In this document: piece by piece, positions 26,031 through 34,882 of the stretch
Layout: the number at the start of each line of letters is the position of its first letter
Position numbering within the stretch: the stretch's first letter is position 1
Assembly (NCBI GenBank): GCA_964420975.1
Contig: CAYQVH010000004.1
Span: 62,001-126,000 of the forward strand
Reading direction: 5' to 3'
Source: Accumulibacter sp964420975
Lineage (GTDB): Bacteria > Pseudomonadota > Gammaproteobacteria > Burkholderiales > Rhodocyclaceae
Length of the DNA stretch: 64,000 bases
The notes under the pieces: model-generated
What the model saw: the letters and a program-made list of their open reading frames with translations, nothing else
What the model was told of the DNA's origin: nothing
The model's database searches: none
Made by a program: the position numbers and the translations under genes

Positions 26031-26999
26031 ATGAAGACCACCTTTCTCGACTTTGAACAGCCGATTGCCGACCTCGAACGAAAGATCGAGGCCCTGCGCG
26101 CGACGCCAGACGACTCGGCGCTAGACCTCGCCGAGGAGATTGCTCGCCTGGAACAGAAAGGTCAGACGCGCACGCGGGAAATCTACGCCAAGCTGACCGC
26201 CTGGCAGATCGCCCAGGTGGCGCGACATCCACAAAGGCCGTATACCCTCGACTACATCCGTCTGATGTTTACCGATTTCGAGGAGCTGCACGGCGATCGT
26301 GCCTTCGCCGACGATCATGCGATCGTCGGTGGCTTGGCGCGGTTCAGGGGCGACCCGGTGATGGTGATCGGCCATCAGAAGGGGCGCGACACGAAGGACA
26401 AGCTCTTTCGCAACTTCGGCATGCCGCGACCGGAGGGCTACCGCAAGGCCTTGCGTCTGATGCGCTTGGCCGAGAAATTCGCCATTCCGGTCGTGACGTT
26501 CATCGACACTCCGGGAGCTTATCCGGGGATCGACGCCGAGGAGCGCGGGCAGTCGGAGGCCATCGGCCGCAATCTTTACGCGATGGCCGAGCTGCGAGTT
26601 CCGATCCTCGTGACCGTTATCGGCGAAGGCGGATCCGGGGGTGCGCTGGCGGTTGGCGTGGGCGACGTCGTCCAGATGTTGCAGTATGCGACTTACTCGG
26701 TGATTTCGCCGGAAGGGTGCGCGTCCATCCTTTGGAAGAGTGCCGAAAAGGCGAGTGAAGCGGCCGAAATCATGGGTATCACGGCGCCACGTCTGCAAGC
26801 CCTGGGGCTCGTCGACGCGGTCGTCGACGAACCGATCGGAGGGGCTCATCGCGATCCTGCGGCGACGGCGAAAGCCCTTGCCGACGCGCTGCAGAACGCG
26901 TTGCAGAAGGTGTCGTCAAGGCCTTTGGCCGAACTGCTGCGGATTCGGCTCGATCGTCTATTGGCGTATGGCCGATACACGATGCCAGGCGACGGCTGA
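26031..26999 (+). CDS. accA: Acetyl-CoA carboxylase carboxyltransferase subunit alpha
   Basis: A 322-residue subunit that, with AccD, transfers the carboxyl from biotin to acetyl-CoA to give malonyl-CoA, the first committed step of fatty acid synthesis. The start ATG 26031 gives MKTTFLDFEQPIADLERKIE, the standard opening with its coiled N-terminus. Crotonase-fold landmarks include IVGGLARFRGDPVMVIGHQK, VTFIDTPGAYPGIDAEERG and IGEGGSGGALAVGVGD. The open frame extends far upstream through the DUF924 region, but that part is not AccA. tilS overlaps its end by 32 nt. Confidence 0.96.
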   Translation: MKTTFLDFEQPIADLERKIEALRATPDDSALDLAEEIARLEQKGQTRTREIYAKLTAWQIAQVARHPQRPYTLDYIRLMFTDFEELHGDRAFADDHAIVGGLARFRGDPVMVIGHQKGRDTKDKLFRNFGMPRPEGYRKALRLMRLAEKFAIPVVTFIDTPGAYPGIDAEERGQSEAIGRNLYAMAELRVPILVTVIGEGGSGGALAVGVGDVVQMLQYATYSVISPEGCASILWKSAEKASEAAEIMGITAPRLQALGLVDAVVDEPIGGAHRDPAATAKALADALQNALQKVSSRPLAELLRIRLDRLLAYGRYTMPGDG

Positions 27000-28377
27000 G
27001 ACTACCGCCTCGCCGGTCGCTCTCGTCCGGGATTCTGTCGCGGACGTGCTCGTTTCCCGCTTGGTCGCGGGAGCACGTTGGTGCGTCGCGATCTCCGGCG
27101 GCCGCGATTCGGTGGTTCTGTTCGATGCCCTGAAACGCCTGCAGGCGTCGGGATCTCCGTTCGAATTGACGGCCCTTCACGTGCACCATGGCTTGAGCGC
27201 GAACGCTGACCGCTGGGCCGAGTTTTGCACTCAACTCTGCCGGCAATCGGACATTCCGTTGCGGGTCGTGCGCGTCCAGGTCAGGTGCGGTAGCGGCGAA
27301 GGACCGGAAGCTGCCGCCCGTCGCGCGCGGCACGCGGCGTTTGCCGACTGCGCGGCCGATTGGCTGGCTCTTGCCCATCATGGCGACGATCAGGCAGAAA
27401 CCGTCCTTTTCCGGCTCTTGCGCGGAGCGGGCGTGCATGGCGCTTCCGGGATGCCCGTTGAGCGTCCGCTATCGAGCGGTGTGCGCCTGATCCGGCCGCT
27501 GCTTGGGGTGTCCGGCGCCGTTCTGGCGGATTACGCCAGAGAGTGTTCGTTGACCTGGATCGACGACGAAAGCAATGCCGATTGCCGCTACCGGCGCAAT
27601 CATCTACGCCGGGAGGTCATGCCCCGCATTCGCGAGCGGTTTCCTGGTGGTGTTGACTCGCTGCTACGTGCGGCGCGCCATTTTGCCGAAGCGGCAGCGG
27701 TGGTCGACGAAGTCGCGGCAGCCGATCGCGCGGCGGTGCTGAATGGCAGCGGACGACTGCTCACCCAATGCCTGTTGCAGTTGAGCGAAGCGCGAGCGCG
27801 CAATCTCTTGCGTTTCGAGTGGGCCTTGCACGGCTTCAGGGCGCCGGATGCGCGCTGGCTCGACGAGGCGCTTCGACAGTTGCGCGCGGCAGGCAGTGAT
27901 TCGGGAGTGCACTTGTCGACGCGGGACGGCCATCTGCGACAGTATCGGGGCGAGCTGTACCTGCTGCCACCCTCGGTGCCGGTTGCCGAAGACCCCCTCG
28001 TCTGGCGTGGTGAGGCGGCGTTGCCCTGGGGAGAGGGCGAGCTTCGCCTCTCGCCGTCGATCGGCGAGGGCATCAGCCGGCGTCTGCTACTTGCCGAGAC
28101 GGTTTGTGTTCGCCGGCGGCAAGGCGGAGAGCAGCTGCAGCCCGATCGCCGGCGGCCGCGTCGATCCCTGCGCAAACTTCTGCAGGAGACAGCGGTGCCG
28201 CCGTGGCAGCGCGAGCGCCTGCCGCTCTTGTGGTGCGGCGAACGACTCGCCTGGGTGGCAGGTATTGGCGTAGATGCGGCGTTCGCCTGTTCTCCGGGCG
28301 AAGAAGGGATGGTCGCCGTCTGGGACACTGCCGTTTCTTCGGCGCCGCTTTCGGGGTCGCCCGCGAACGACCCTTGA
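26968..28377 (+). CDS. tilS: tRNA(Ile)-lysidine synthetase
   Basis: Modifies C34 of the CAU anticodon of tRNA-Ile2 to lysidine using ATP and lysine, switching charging from Met to Ile. The PP-loop ATPase motif is ISGGRDSVVLFDAL, followed by LHVHHGLSANADRWA and LAHHGDDQAETVLFRLLRGAG. The C-terminal substrate-binding domain contains RRRQGGEQLQPDRRRPRRSL and LPLLWCGERLAWVAGIGVD. I take ATG 26968 (469 residues), which lies inside the end of accA, an arrangement common in betaproteobacteria. Confidence 0.92.
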   Translation: MADTRCQATAETTASPVALVRDSVADVLVSRLVAGARWCVAISGGRDSVVLFDALKRLQASGSPFELTALHVHHGLSANADRWAEFCTQLCRQSDIPLRVVRVQVRCGSGEGPEAAARRARHAAFADCAADWLALAHHGDDQAETVLFRLLRGAGVHGASGMPVERPLSSGVRLIRPLLGVSGAVLADYARECSLTWIDDESNADCRYRRNHLRREVMPRIRERFPGGVDSLLRAARHFAEAAAVVDEVAAADRAAVLNGSGRLLTQCLLQLSEARARNLLRFEWALHGFRAPDARWLDEALRQLRAAGSDSGVHLSTRDGHLRQYRGELYLLPPSVPVAEDPLVWRGEAALPWGEGELRLSPSIGEGISRRLLLAETVCVRRRQGGEQLQPDRRRPRRSLRKLLQETAVPPWQRERLPLLWCGERLAWVAGIGVDAAFACSPGEEGMVAVWDTAVSSAPLSGSPANDP

Positions 28378-28410
28378 CGCCGGAAAGCCAGCCCGCGTCG
28401 GCGGTGCCGG

Positions 28411-29010
28411 TCAGCGTTTGCCCGCCAGCCGCTGCGCCAGTTCGACCGCCGTGCGAACTCCCATCTTCTCGAACAGCTTGGCGCGATGGACTTCGACCGT
28501 GCGCATGCTGATTTGCAGCTCGTCCGCAATCACCTTGTTCAACTTGCCGGCGAGAATCCGCTCCATGACTTCGCGCTCACGAGCGGTGAGCCCGGCGACC
28601 AGCGTGTTGACCGAGTCGACCTCGGAAGCGGCTACGCGTTGATGGGCGTCGAGCTGCAGCGCTTCGATCACCCGATTGACGAGTTCATTGTCGTTGCAGG
28701 GCTTCTCGACGAAATCGAAGGCGCCTTTCTTGAGCGCGGCTACCGCCATCGGAACGTCGCCGTGGCCGGTCAGGAAGATCACCGGCAATCGGTTGCCGCG
28801 CTCGCAGAGAAGGTCGAACAGCTCGGGTCCGCTCATGCCGTCCATGCGAATGTCGAGCAGCAGGCATCCCGCAAGCGCCGGATTCCAGGCGGCGAGAAAG
28901 TCCTCCGCCGACGCATAGCTCAGACAGGAGACGCCTCGCGATTCGAGCAGCCAGCAGAGCGAGTCGCGAATGGCGTCGTCGTCGTCAACGAGATACGCGT
29001 GTGCCTTCAT
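28411..29010 (-). CDS. FixJ/DctR-type response regulator
   Basis: A 199-residue two-component regulator. The receiver domain has acidic residues DDDD at 9-12, phospho-acceptor D53 in LLLDIRMDGMSG, the conserved Thr in VIFLTGHGDVPMAV and the Lys in FDFVEKPCND. The LuxR/FixJ-type DNA-binding domain has LTAREREVMERILAGKLNKV and the recognition region SMRTVEVHRAKLFEKMGV. ATG 29010 overlaps the kinase stop (ATGA). It lies next to, and divergent from, a DctPQM transporter, so it probably controls C4-dicarboxylate uptake, as DctR does in Rhodobacter (inference). Confidence 0.88.
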   Translation of the reverse strand: MKAHAYLVDDDDAIRDSLCWLLESRGVSCLSYASAEDFLAAWNPALAGCLLLDIRMDGMSGPELFDLLCERGNRLPVIFLTGHGDVPMAVAALKKGAFDFVEKPCNDNELVNRVIEALQLDAHQRVAASEVDSVNTLVAGLTAREREVMERILAGKLNKVIADELQISMRTVEVHRAKLFEKMGVRTAVELAQRLAGKR

Positions 29011-30998
29011 GATCGGTCGATCGGCAAGATAACGACAAAGATCGATCCGCCGTCGGGGTTGGCTTCCACCCACAGCCGACCGTGATGAAATTCGATGATC
29101 GAGCGGCAGATGCTGAGCCCCATTCCCATGCCATCTGCCTTGGTCGAGAAAAGCGGCGTAAACAGTTTGCCGGCGATTTCATCGGGGATTCCGGGACCGT
29201 GATCGACGACGCGGATCTCCATCTGGTTTTCGATCCGACGCAGCCTGATCGCCAGCCACCGTCGCGACGCCGGCATTTCGCTCATCGCTTCGATGCCGTT
29301 GCGCATCAGATTGAGCAGCACCTGCTCGAGCATTACCGAGTCGGCCATGACTTCCGGGCGCATGCCAGGCATTTCGCGCCGGATGCGAACGCCACGGCTC
29401 TTGGCGGCGCCTTCGATGAAACCGACGCTGTCGTCGATGACCTCGGCGAGGTCGCACGGAGCGAGTTTCGGTTCGCTCTTGCGGACGAAGTCATGTACCC
29501 GCCGAATGATGTGACCGGCGCGTTGCGCCTGGACGCCCAGCTTGGTGAGCGCTTCCTTGAGTTGTACGGGGGTGAAGTCGCCCGACTCGAGCTTGTTCAG
29601 GCAGCCGGCGTTGTAGCTGGTGATCGCCGCCAGCGGCTGGTTGAGTTCGTGCGCCAGAGTCGAGGCCATTTCGCCCATGGTCACCAGTCGCGCCGTGCTT
29701 TGTAGCTTCTCCTGCTGCTGGCGAGCGAGTTCTTCGGCGTGCTTGCGCGCCGTGACGTCGATGATGGACCCCAGCCAGCCGGTCTGCTTGCCGTCGGCGT
29801 CGATCAGGGGCGCCTCGTAGATGAGCGCGTCAAAGCGGCTGCCGTCCTTGCGCATGAGGCGGATTTCGAAGCCTTCGTGGGGTACTTCGCCGGCGAGTAC
29901 CGAGTTATGCAGGAGCAAGGTACGCTCCATCTCCTCGGGAGCCCAGTAGGGCATCGGCGGCTCGCGGCCGATCAGTTCTTCGGCGCTAAAACCGACCATC
30001 TGCAGGAAGGCGGGGTTAACGTAAGTGACGCGGCCGTCGAGGTCGCGCGCGCGCATGCCGACGGTCAGCGAGTCTTCCATCGCCTTGCGAAACGCGTATT
30101 CCGACCGTAGCGCCTGCTCGGCAGAGAGTCGGCGCTGAATCAGGCCGCGTACCGCCCACAGACTCCAGAACACCGCACCGGCGAGGAGAACGATGAGGGC
30201 GGCAATCAGCGTTTGTGCAAGGTTTCCGGCCGAGCGATAGGCGGTGACCTGGAGAACGATGTCGTAACCAGGTGGATCGAGCGCCACCGGATAGCTCATT
30301 GTGGTTGGCGAAGCGTCAATGCGCGACTTGCTCGCCAGTAGCACCCGGTTGCCGTCGTAAATCCGCACCTGGTACTTCTCGGCGAACCACCAGGGTACCT
30401 GGTGCTGCAACAGACCATTCAGCGAATAGACGGCGAGCAGCGTTCCTCGATACGCGCCATTATCGAAAATCGGTACATAGACCTCGAATTGAGCCGCCTC
30501 GACGGTACGGAATGCATCGCTGTAGATCGGCTTGCCAAGCCGAGCAAGTTCGATCGAGCGGCTGACCGGATTCTCGCCGAATGCCTCGTCGCTGCTACGC
30601 GGCAGCGCCAGCGTCGGGATGCCGTGGCGAACGCGGGCGGCAGCGTCGAGCCACAGAATCTGTCGCAGCTCGGGATTGTTCTTGAGGAGGTGTCTGGCTC
30701 GCAGGTCGAAAACGTCGCCGGCTTTGTGGCGGCGTGTCAGATCGAGCGCGAGTTGTTGTAGCTGGTCAGCATTTCCTTCGAGATGAAAACGCAGGCTTTG
30801 CTCGAGCCAGAGCACGTCGGCGATCAGCGTCGCGTGCTGCTCCTCGATTTCGCTTCGGTGCAGCAACCAAAGCAGGGCAAGGAGAAGAACGAGCAACAAG
30901 CCAACCGCCAGCTTGAGAACGGCGAAATACCAATTCGACCATTTCAGCCCCGAAAAGCGCTGATGGTCGTACAGGTAGGACGATTTTGCCGTGTTCAT
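29007..30998 (-). CDS. DctS-like PAS sensor histidine kinase
   Basis: A 663-residue membrane kinase. TM1 is about 24-46 (VLKLAVGLLLVLLLALLWLL), followed by a periplasmic sensor of about 230 residues, then TM2 near 288-306. A PAS domain follows (MRARDLDGRVTYVNPAFLQM) with a PAC segment. The HisKA H-box is TLAHELNQPLAAITSYNAG, and the HATPase has NLMRNGIEAM, VDHGPGIPD and GMGMGLSICRSIIEFHHG. The layout matches DctS/FixL-type sensors of dicarboxylates. I choose ATG 30998 (MNTAKSS); an upstream codon in frame lacks support. It is co-transcribed with the FixJ-type regulator and divergent from dctP. Confidence 0.88.
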   Translation of the reverse strand: MNTAKSSYLYDHQRFSGLKWSNWYFAVLKLAVGLLLVLLLALLWLLHRSEIEEQHATLIADVLWLEQSLRFHLEGNADQLQQLALDLTRRHKAGDVFDLRARHLLKNNPELRQILWLDAAARVRHGIPTLALPRSSDEAFGENPVSRSIELARLGKPIYSDAFRTVEAAQFEVYVPIFDNGAYRGTLLAVYSLNGLLQHQVPWWFAEKYQVRIYDGNRVLLASKSRIDASPTTMSYPVALDPPGYDIVLQVTAYRSAGNLAQTLIAALIVLLAGAVFWSLWAVRGLIQRRLSAEQALRSEYAFRKAMEDSLTVGMRARDLDGRVTYVNPAFLQMVGFSAEELIGREPPMPYWAPEEMERTLLLHNSVLAGEVPHEGFEIRLMRKDGSRFDALIYEAPLIDADGKQTGWLGSIIDVTARKHAEELARQQQEKLQSTARLVTMGEMASTLAHELNQPLAAITSYNAGCLNKLESGDFTPVQLKEALTKLGVQAQRAGHIIRRVHDFVRKSEPKLAPCDLAEVIDDSVGFIEGAAKSRGVRIRREMPGMRPEVMADSVMLEQVLLNLMRNGIEAMSEMPASRRWLAIRLRRIENQMEIRVVDHGPGIPDEIAGKLFTPLFSTKADGMGMGLSICRSIIEFHHGRLWVEANPDGGSIFVVILPIDRS

Positions 30999-31066
30999 AG
31001 CGGTCCATGTTACCGAAGTTGCCCCGCTGGCGGGGGTCGCCCGGCACCGTTCAAACCACGTCGACA

Positions 31067-31096
31067 TTGACAAGGGTTGCGGATTTCCACAATAGT
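31067..31096 (+). promoter_or_regulatory. Promoter candidate for dctPQM
   Basis: A perfect TTGACA, 18 nt, then AATAGT, about 83 nt upstream of the dctP ATG, inside the divergent kinase-dctP spacer. Confidence 0.4.
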
Positions 31097-31178
31097 CACC
31101 GGCGGCGGTTCTTGAGATAGTGGCGCCCGCAACACGAAAATGCCTCGGTTGTTCTATCCACCCATAAAAGGAGACATC

Positions 31179-32192
31179 ATGAAGCTTGCCAAACTGGTCT
31201 TTGGTCTGGCCGTCGGAGCGTTTGCCGTTTCACCGTTGGCGGCATTCGCGCAGCAGCCCATCGTCATCAAGTTTAGCCACGTCGTGGCACACGATACGCC
31301 GAAAGGTCTGGCCGCCGAATTCTTTGCCAAGCGCGCCGGCGAATTGACCAAAGGCAAGGTCAAGGTCGAGGTCTACGCCAACTCGACGCTGTACAAGGAC
31401 AAGGAAGAAATGGAGGCGCTGCAGCTCGGCGCCGTGCAGATGCTTGCACCCTCGCTGGCGAAGTTCGGTCCGCTCGGCGTCAAGGAGTTCGAACTCTTTG
31501 ATCTGCCGTATATTTTCGACAACTACGAAGAACTCCACAAGGTGACGCAGGGCCCCGTCGGGCAGAGTCTGCTCAAGAAACTTGAACCGAAGGGCGTGGT
31601 CGGACTGGCGTTCTGGGACAACGGCTTCAAGTCGTTTTCGGCCAATACGCCGATCAAGATGCCGGCAGACCTCAAGGGCAAGAAGCTGCGTATCCAGTCG
31701 TCGAAAGTCCTCGAAGAGGAAATCCGCGCGCTGAGCGCGTTGCCGCAGGTGATGGCGTTTTCCGAGGTCTATCAGGCGCTGCAAACCGGCGTCGTAGACG
31801 GCACCGAGAACCCGATTTCCAATCTGTACACGCAAAAGATGCATGAGGTGCAGAAGCATCTGGCGCTGACCGACCACGGTTACCTCGGTTACGCGGTGAT
31901 CGCCAACAAGAAGTTCTGGGAAGGTCTGCCCGCCGACGTTCGCGGCCAGCTGGAAGCGGCGATGAAGGAATCGACCACCTACGCGAACAAGATCGCCAAG
32001 GAACAGAACGACAAGGATCTCGAAGCGGTGAAGAAGAGCGGCAAGACGCAGGTGTACGCGCTGACCGCTGACGAGAAGCGCGCGTTCAAGAAGACCCTGG
32101 CGCCGGTGCACCTCAAGATGGAATCGCGTATCGGCAAGGATCTGCTGCAGGCGGTGTACAAGGAAACCGGTTTCGATCCGAACAATCCGTAG
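31179..32192 (+). CDS. dctP: TRAP transporter substrate-binding protein DctP
   Basis: A 337-residue periplasmic binding protein of the TRAP family. The signal peptide is MKLAKLVFGLAVGAFAVSP, with probable cleavage after AAFAQ. The mature domain has VIKFSHVVAHDTPKGLAAEF, the LRIQSSKVLEEEIRALSA segment (the substrate carboxylate-binding arginine lies in this region in the family) and GVVDGTENPISNLYTQKMHE. It delivers C4-dicarboxylates such as malate, succinate or fumarate to DctQM with Na+ symport. The ATG is preceded by AAAGGAGA. A terminator-like hairpin follows before dctQ. Confidence 0.93.
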   Translation: MKLAKLVFGLAVGAFAVSPLAAFAQQPIVIKFSHVVAHDTPKGLAAEFFAKRAGELTKGKVKVEVYANSTLYKDKEEMEALQLGAVQMLAPSLAKFGPLGVKEFELFDLPYIFDNYEELHKVTQGPVGQSLLKKLEPKGVVGLAFWDNGFKSFSANTPIKMPADLKGKKLRIQSSKVLEEEIRALSALPQVMAFSEVYQALQTGVVDGTENPISNLYTQKMHEVQKHLALTDHGYLGYAVIANKKFWEGLPADVRGQLEAAMKESTTYANKIAKEQNDKDLEAVKKSGKTQVYALTADEKRAFKKTLAPVHLKMESRIGKDLLQAVYKETGFDPNNP

Positions 32193-32216
32193 GACGGAGC
32201 CGCGAAGGTCGCCAAG

Positions 32217-32251
32217 GCCCGTTGGGGCGCCTGACCCAGCGGGCTTTTTTT
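32217..32251 (+). terminator. Intrinsic terminator/attenuator between dctP and dctQ
   Basis: GCCCGTTGGG pairs with CCCAGCGGGC (one G-U) around an 8-nt loop and is followed by seven Ts. It lies 24 nt after the dctP stop and 27 nt before dctQ, so it should reduce dctQM expression relative to the binding protein. Confidence 0.75.
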
Positions 32252-32277
32252 CGAACAGGCGGGGGGAGTTGAATGCG

Positions 32278-32976
32278 ATGAAACTGCTCGATCATCTCGA
32301 GGAATGGCTGATTACCTTCCTCATGGGGGCGGCGACGACGATCATCTTCGTCTCGGTCGTCCACCGCTACGCGTCGGGATTCGATATTCCCGGCATCCAG
32401 GACTGGCTGCTGTCACTGAATTTCGGTTGGGCGCAGGAGCTGTGCATCATCATGTTCGTCTGGATGGCCAAGTTCGGCGCCGCCTACGGCGTCCGTACCG
32501 GCATCCACGTTGGTGTTGACGTCATGATCAACCGGCTCGACGAGCGTACGCGCGGCAAGTTCATCATCTTCGGCATGCTCGCTGGCGCCCTGTTTACCGG
32601 TATCGTCGGCACCCTTGGCGCGCATTTCGTCTGGGAAAACGGCTGTCATTACGCGGTCTATCATTTCCTCGGCTGGGATACGGGCGACGTCCCGGAAGGG
32701 CCGACGACGCCGGACCTCGAATGGCCGACGTGGATCGTCTATAGCGCCATCCCGCTCGGCTCGTCGCTGATGTGCTTCCGCTTCCTGCAGGTGACGGTGG
32801 GCTTCATCCGCACCGGCGAACTGCCGCATCACGACCACGGTCACGTAGACGGTCTCGAAGAAAATCCCGATGTCGCCGAGACCTATCGTCTCGAGGACAA
32901 CCTGCATCCGCACGACCAGAAATACGATCAGCATCATCCGGAAAATGGTGCCGGCCGGGGAGGTAAGCAATCATGA
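32278..32976 (+). CDS. dctQ: TRAP transporter small permease DctQ
   Basis: A 232-residue inner-membrane subunit with four hydrophobic segments. The first is WLITFLMGAATTIIFVSVVH, the second includes WAQELCIIMFVWMAKFGAAY, then FIIFGMLAGALFTGIVGTL and a fourth near IVYSAIPLGSSLMCF. It is longer than typical, with a histidine-rich cytoplasmic tail (HHDHGHVDG, HPHDQKYDQHHP). The tail is unusual for DctQ and could bind metal (speculative). I choose ATG 32278 because GGGGGAG lies 10 nt upstream; the earlier TTG is too close to that site. Its stop overlaps dctM by ATGA. Confidence 0.9.
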   Translation: MKLLDHLEEWLITFLMGAATTIIFVSVVHRYASGFDIPGIQDWLLSLNFGWAQELCIIMFVWMAKFGAAYGVRTGIHVGVDVMINRLDERTRGKFIIFGMLAGALFTGIVGTLGAHFVWENGCHYAVYHFLGWDTGDVPEGPTTPDLEWPTWIVYSAIPLGSSLMCFRFLQVTVGFIRTGELPHHDHGHVDGLEENPDVAETYRLEDNLHPHDQKYDQHHPENGAGRGGKQS

Positions 32977-34256
32977 ATGCGACCATCATTTTCGTCATCC
33001 TGCTGGTGCTGATGCTGACCGGCATGCCGATCTCGATCTCGCTCGGCCTGACGGTACTCAGCTTCCTCTTCCTGTTCACCCAGGTGCCGCTCGAGTCGGT
33101 GGCGTTGAAGTTATTCACCGGGATCGAGAAGTTCGAGATCATGGCGATTCCCTTCTTTATCCTCGCCGGCAACTTCCTGACCCACGGCGGCGTCGCGCGA
33201 CGGATGATCAAGTTCGCCACCGACGTCGTCGGCCACTGGTACGGCGGCCTGGGTCTCGCCGGAGTGCTCGCGTGTGCGCTGTTCGCCGCCGTTTCCGGTT
33301 CCTCGCCGGCAACCGTCGTCGCCATCGGCTCGATCCTGATGCCGGCCATGGTCAAGGCCGGTTTCCCGAACCGCTTTGGCGCCGGCGTCATCAGCACCTC
33401 GGGCGCGCTCGGCATCCTGATTCCGCCGTCGATCGTGATGGTCATGTACTCGGTCGCGACCAACACCTCGGTCGGCGCGCTGTTCATGGCCGGCGTCATT
33501 CCCGGAATCGCCCTGGCGATGGTTCTCGGCGGCGTGACCTGGTATCGGGCGAAGAGGTTCGACTACCCGCGTATGCCCAAGGCGTCGATGGCTGAACGCT
33601 GGAAATCGTTCCGCGAGTCCGTATGGGGCCTCTTCCTGATCGTCGTCGTCATGGGCGGGATCTATAGCGGCATGTTCACGCCGACCGAAGCAGCCGCAAT
33701 GAGCGCGGTCTATGCCTTCTTCGTCTCGGTCTTCGTGTACAGGGACTTGACGATGAAGGACGTGCCACGGGTGCTGCTGAACTCGGCGAACATGTCGGCG
33801 ATGCTGCTCTACATCATCACCAACGCCGTCCTCTTCTCGTTCATCATGACCAACGAGAACATCCCGCAAGCGCTCGCCGACTGGATGCTCGGCCACGGCC
33901 TGGGGATGATCGCCTTCCTGCTGGCGGTCAACATCATCTTGCTGCTGGCGGGCAACTTCATGGAACCGTCGTCGATCGTGCTGATCTTCGCGCCGATCCT
34001 CTTCCCGGTGGCGATCAAGCTCGGCATTGATCCCGTCCATTTCGGGATCCTGATGGTGGTCAACATGGAAGTCGGCATGTGCCATCCGCCGGTCGGTCTC
34101 AATCTGTACGTCGCTTCCGGCATCACCAAGATGGGGATCACCGAGTTGACCGTCGCCGTCTGGCCGTGGCTGCTGTCGATGCTTGTCTTCCTGGTCGTCG
34201 TCACCTACGTGCCGATCATGTCGCTCTGGCTGCCGAGGACGCTGGGGATGATGTAG
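32973..34256 (+). CDS. dctM: TRAP transporter large permease DctM
   Basis: A 427-residue inner-membrane transport subunit of the DctM family with about 12 hydrophobic segments. Landmarks are LTGMPISISLGLTVLSFLFL, FEIMAIPFFILAGNFLTHGG, GSSPATVVAIGSILMPAM, GALGILIPPSIVMVMYSVAT and MCHPPVGLNLYVASGIT. It forms the Na+-coupled elevator transporter with DctQ and receives substrate from DctP. Translationally coupled to dctQ and followed by a strong terminator. Confidence 0.95.
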   Translation: MNATIIFVILLVLMLTGMPISISLGLTVLSFLFLFTQVPLESVALKLFTGIEKFEIMAIPFFILAGNFLTHGGVARRMIKFATDVVGHWYGGLGLAGVLACALFAAVSGSSPATVVAIGSILMPAMVKAGFPNRFGAGVISTSGALGILIPPSIVMVMYSVATNTSVGALFMAGVIPGIALAMVLGGVTWYRAKRFDYPRMPKASMAERWKSFRESVWGLFLIVVVMGGIYSGMFTPTEAAAMSAVYAFFVSVFVYRDLTMKDVPRVLLNSANMSAMLLYIITNAVLFSFIMTNENIPQALADWMLGHGLGMIAFLLAVNIILLLAGNFMEPSSIVLIFAPILFPVAIKLGIDPVHFGILMVVNMEVGMCHPPVGLNLYVASGITKMGITELTVAVWPWLLSMLVFLVVVTYVPIMSLWLPRTLGMM

Positions 34257-34283
34257 CTTCCGATCTCACTGGGTCAATGGCAG

Positions 34284-34313
34284 GCGCGCGGGGGAAACCT
34301 CGCGCGCTTTTTT
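34284..34313 (+). terminator. Rho-independent terminator of dctPQM
   Basis: GCGCGCG(G)GG and CC(T)CGCGCGC pair around a GAAA loop and run into six Ts, 28 nt past the dctM stop. Confidence 0.85.
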
Positions 34314-34352
34314 CATTTCGGAGTCAGCCCGGAATTCAGGGGCGAGTCTTGG

Positions 34353-34358
34353 TATAAT
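34353..34358 (+). promoter_or_regulatory. Extended -10 promoter for the ndk-der gene run
   Basis: TGGTATAAT is a perfect extended -10 about 77 nt upstream of ndk. No good -35 is visible, as is usual for extended -10 promoters. The -10 is flanked by CTTGG and CCAAG, a small inverted repeat. Confidence 0.5.
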
Positions 34359-34434
34359 CCCAAGTTGCCCTTAGCAGCATGATTTCTCGCTGTTTTTCAT
34401 CGCTGTTCCTGTCCTCGCCTGTGGAGAATGCGTC

Positions 34435-34863
34435 ATGGCTGTCGAACGAACCCTGTCTATCATCAAACCGGATGCCGTCGCCAAGAACGTCATCGGCAAG
34501 ATCTACTCCCGTTTCGAGACCAACGGTCTCAAAGTCGTCGCGGCCAAGATGGCCTGGTTGTCACCGCAGGAGGCGGGCGCCTTCTACGCCGTGCATAAGG
34601 AGCGGCCGTTTTTCAACGATCTGGTGTCGTTCATGATTTCGGGACCGGTGATGATCCAGGTTCTCGAAGGCGAAAGTGCGATCGCCAAGAACCGCGAGCT
34701 GATGGGCGCGACCGACCCGAAGAAGGCTGAACCGGGAACCATCCGCGCCGACTTCGCCGAATCGATCGACGCAAACGCCGTGCATGGCTCGGACGGCCCC
34801 GAGACCGCGAAGGTCGAGGTCGCTTTCTTCTTCCCCGAAATGGTGGTTTATTCCGGCCGTTAG
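34435..34863 (+). CDS. ndk: Nucleoside diphosphate kinase
   Basis: A 142-residue enzyme exchanging gamma-phosphates among NTPs and dNTPs through a phosphohistidine. The N-terminus is ERTLSIIKPDAVAKNVIGKI. The active-site histidine lies in DANAVHGSDGPETAKVE, and GATDPKKAEPGTIRADFA is the nucleotide-contact region. It is preceded by GGAGAA. It heads a long same-strand run continuing through rlmN to der. Confidence 0.97.
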   Translation: MAVERTLSIIKPDAVAKNVIGKIYSRFETNGLKVVAAKMAWLSPQEAGAFYAVHKERPFFNDLVSFMISGPVMIQVLEGESAIAKNRELMGATDPKKAEPGTIRADFAESIDANAVHGSDGPETAKVEVAFFFPEMVVYSGR

Positions 34864-34882
34864 GCCGTATCGTGGCGGCTCG

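Noticed and set aside
31100..31140. Sigma-54 promoter for dctP
   Set aside because: TGGC occurs before dctP, but the GG-N10-GC spacing to a -12 element is not met, and the nearby regulator is FixJ-type rather than an NtrC-type activator.
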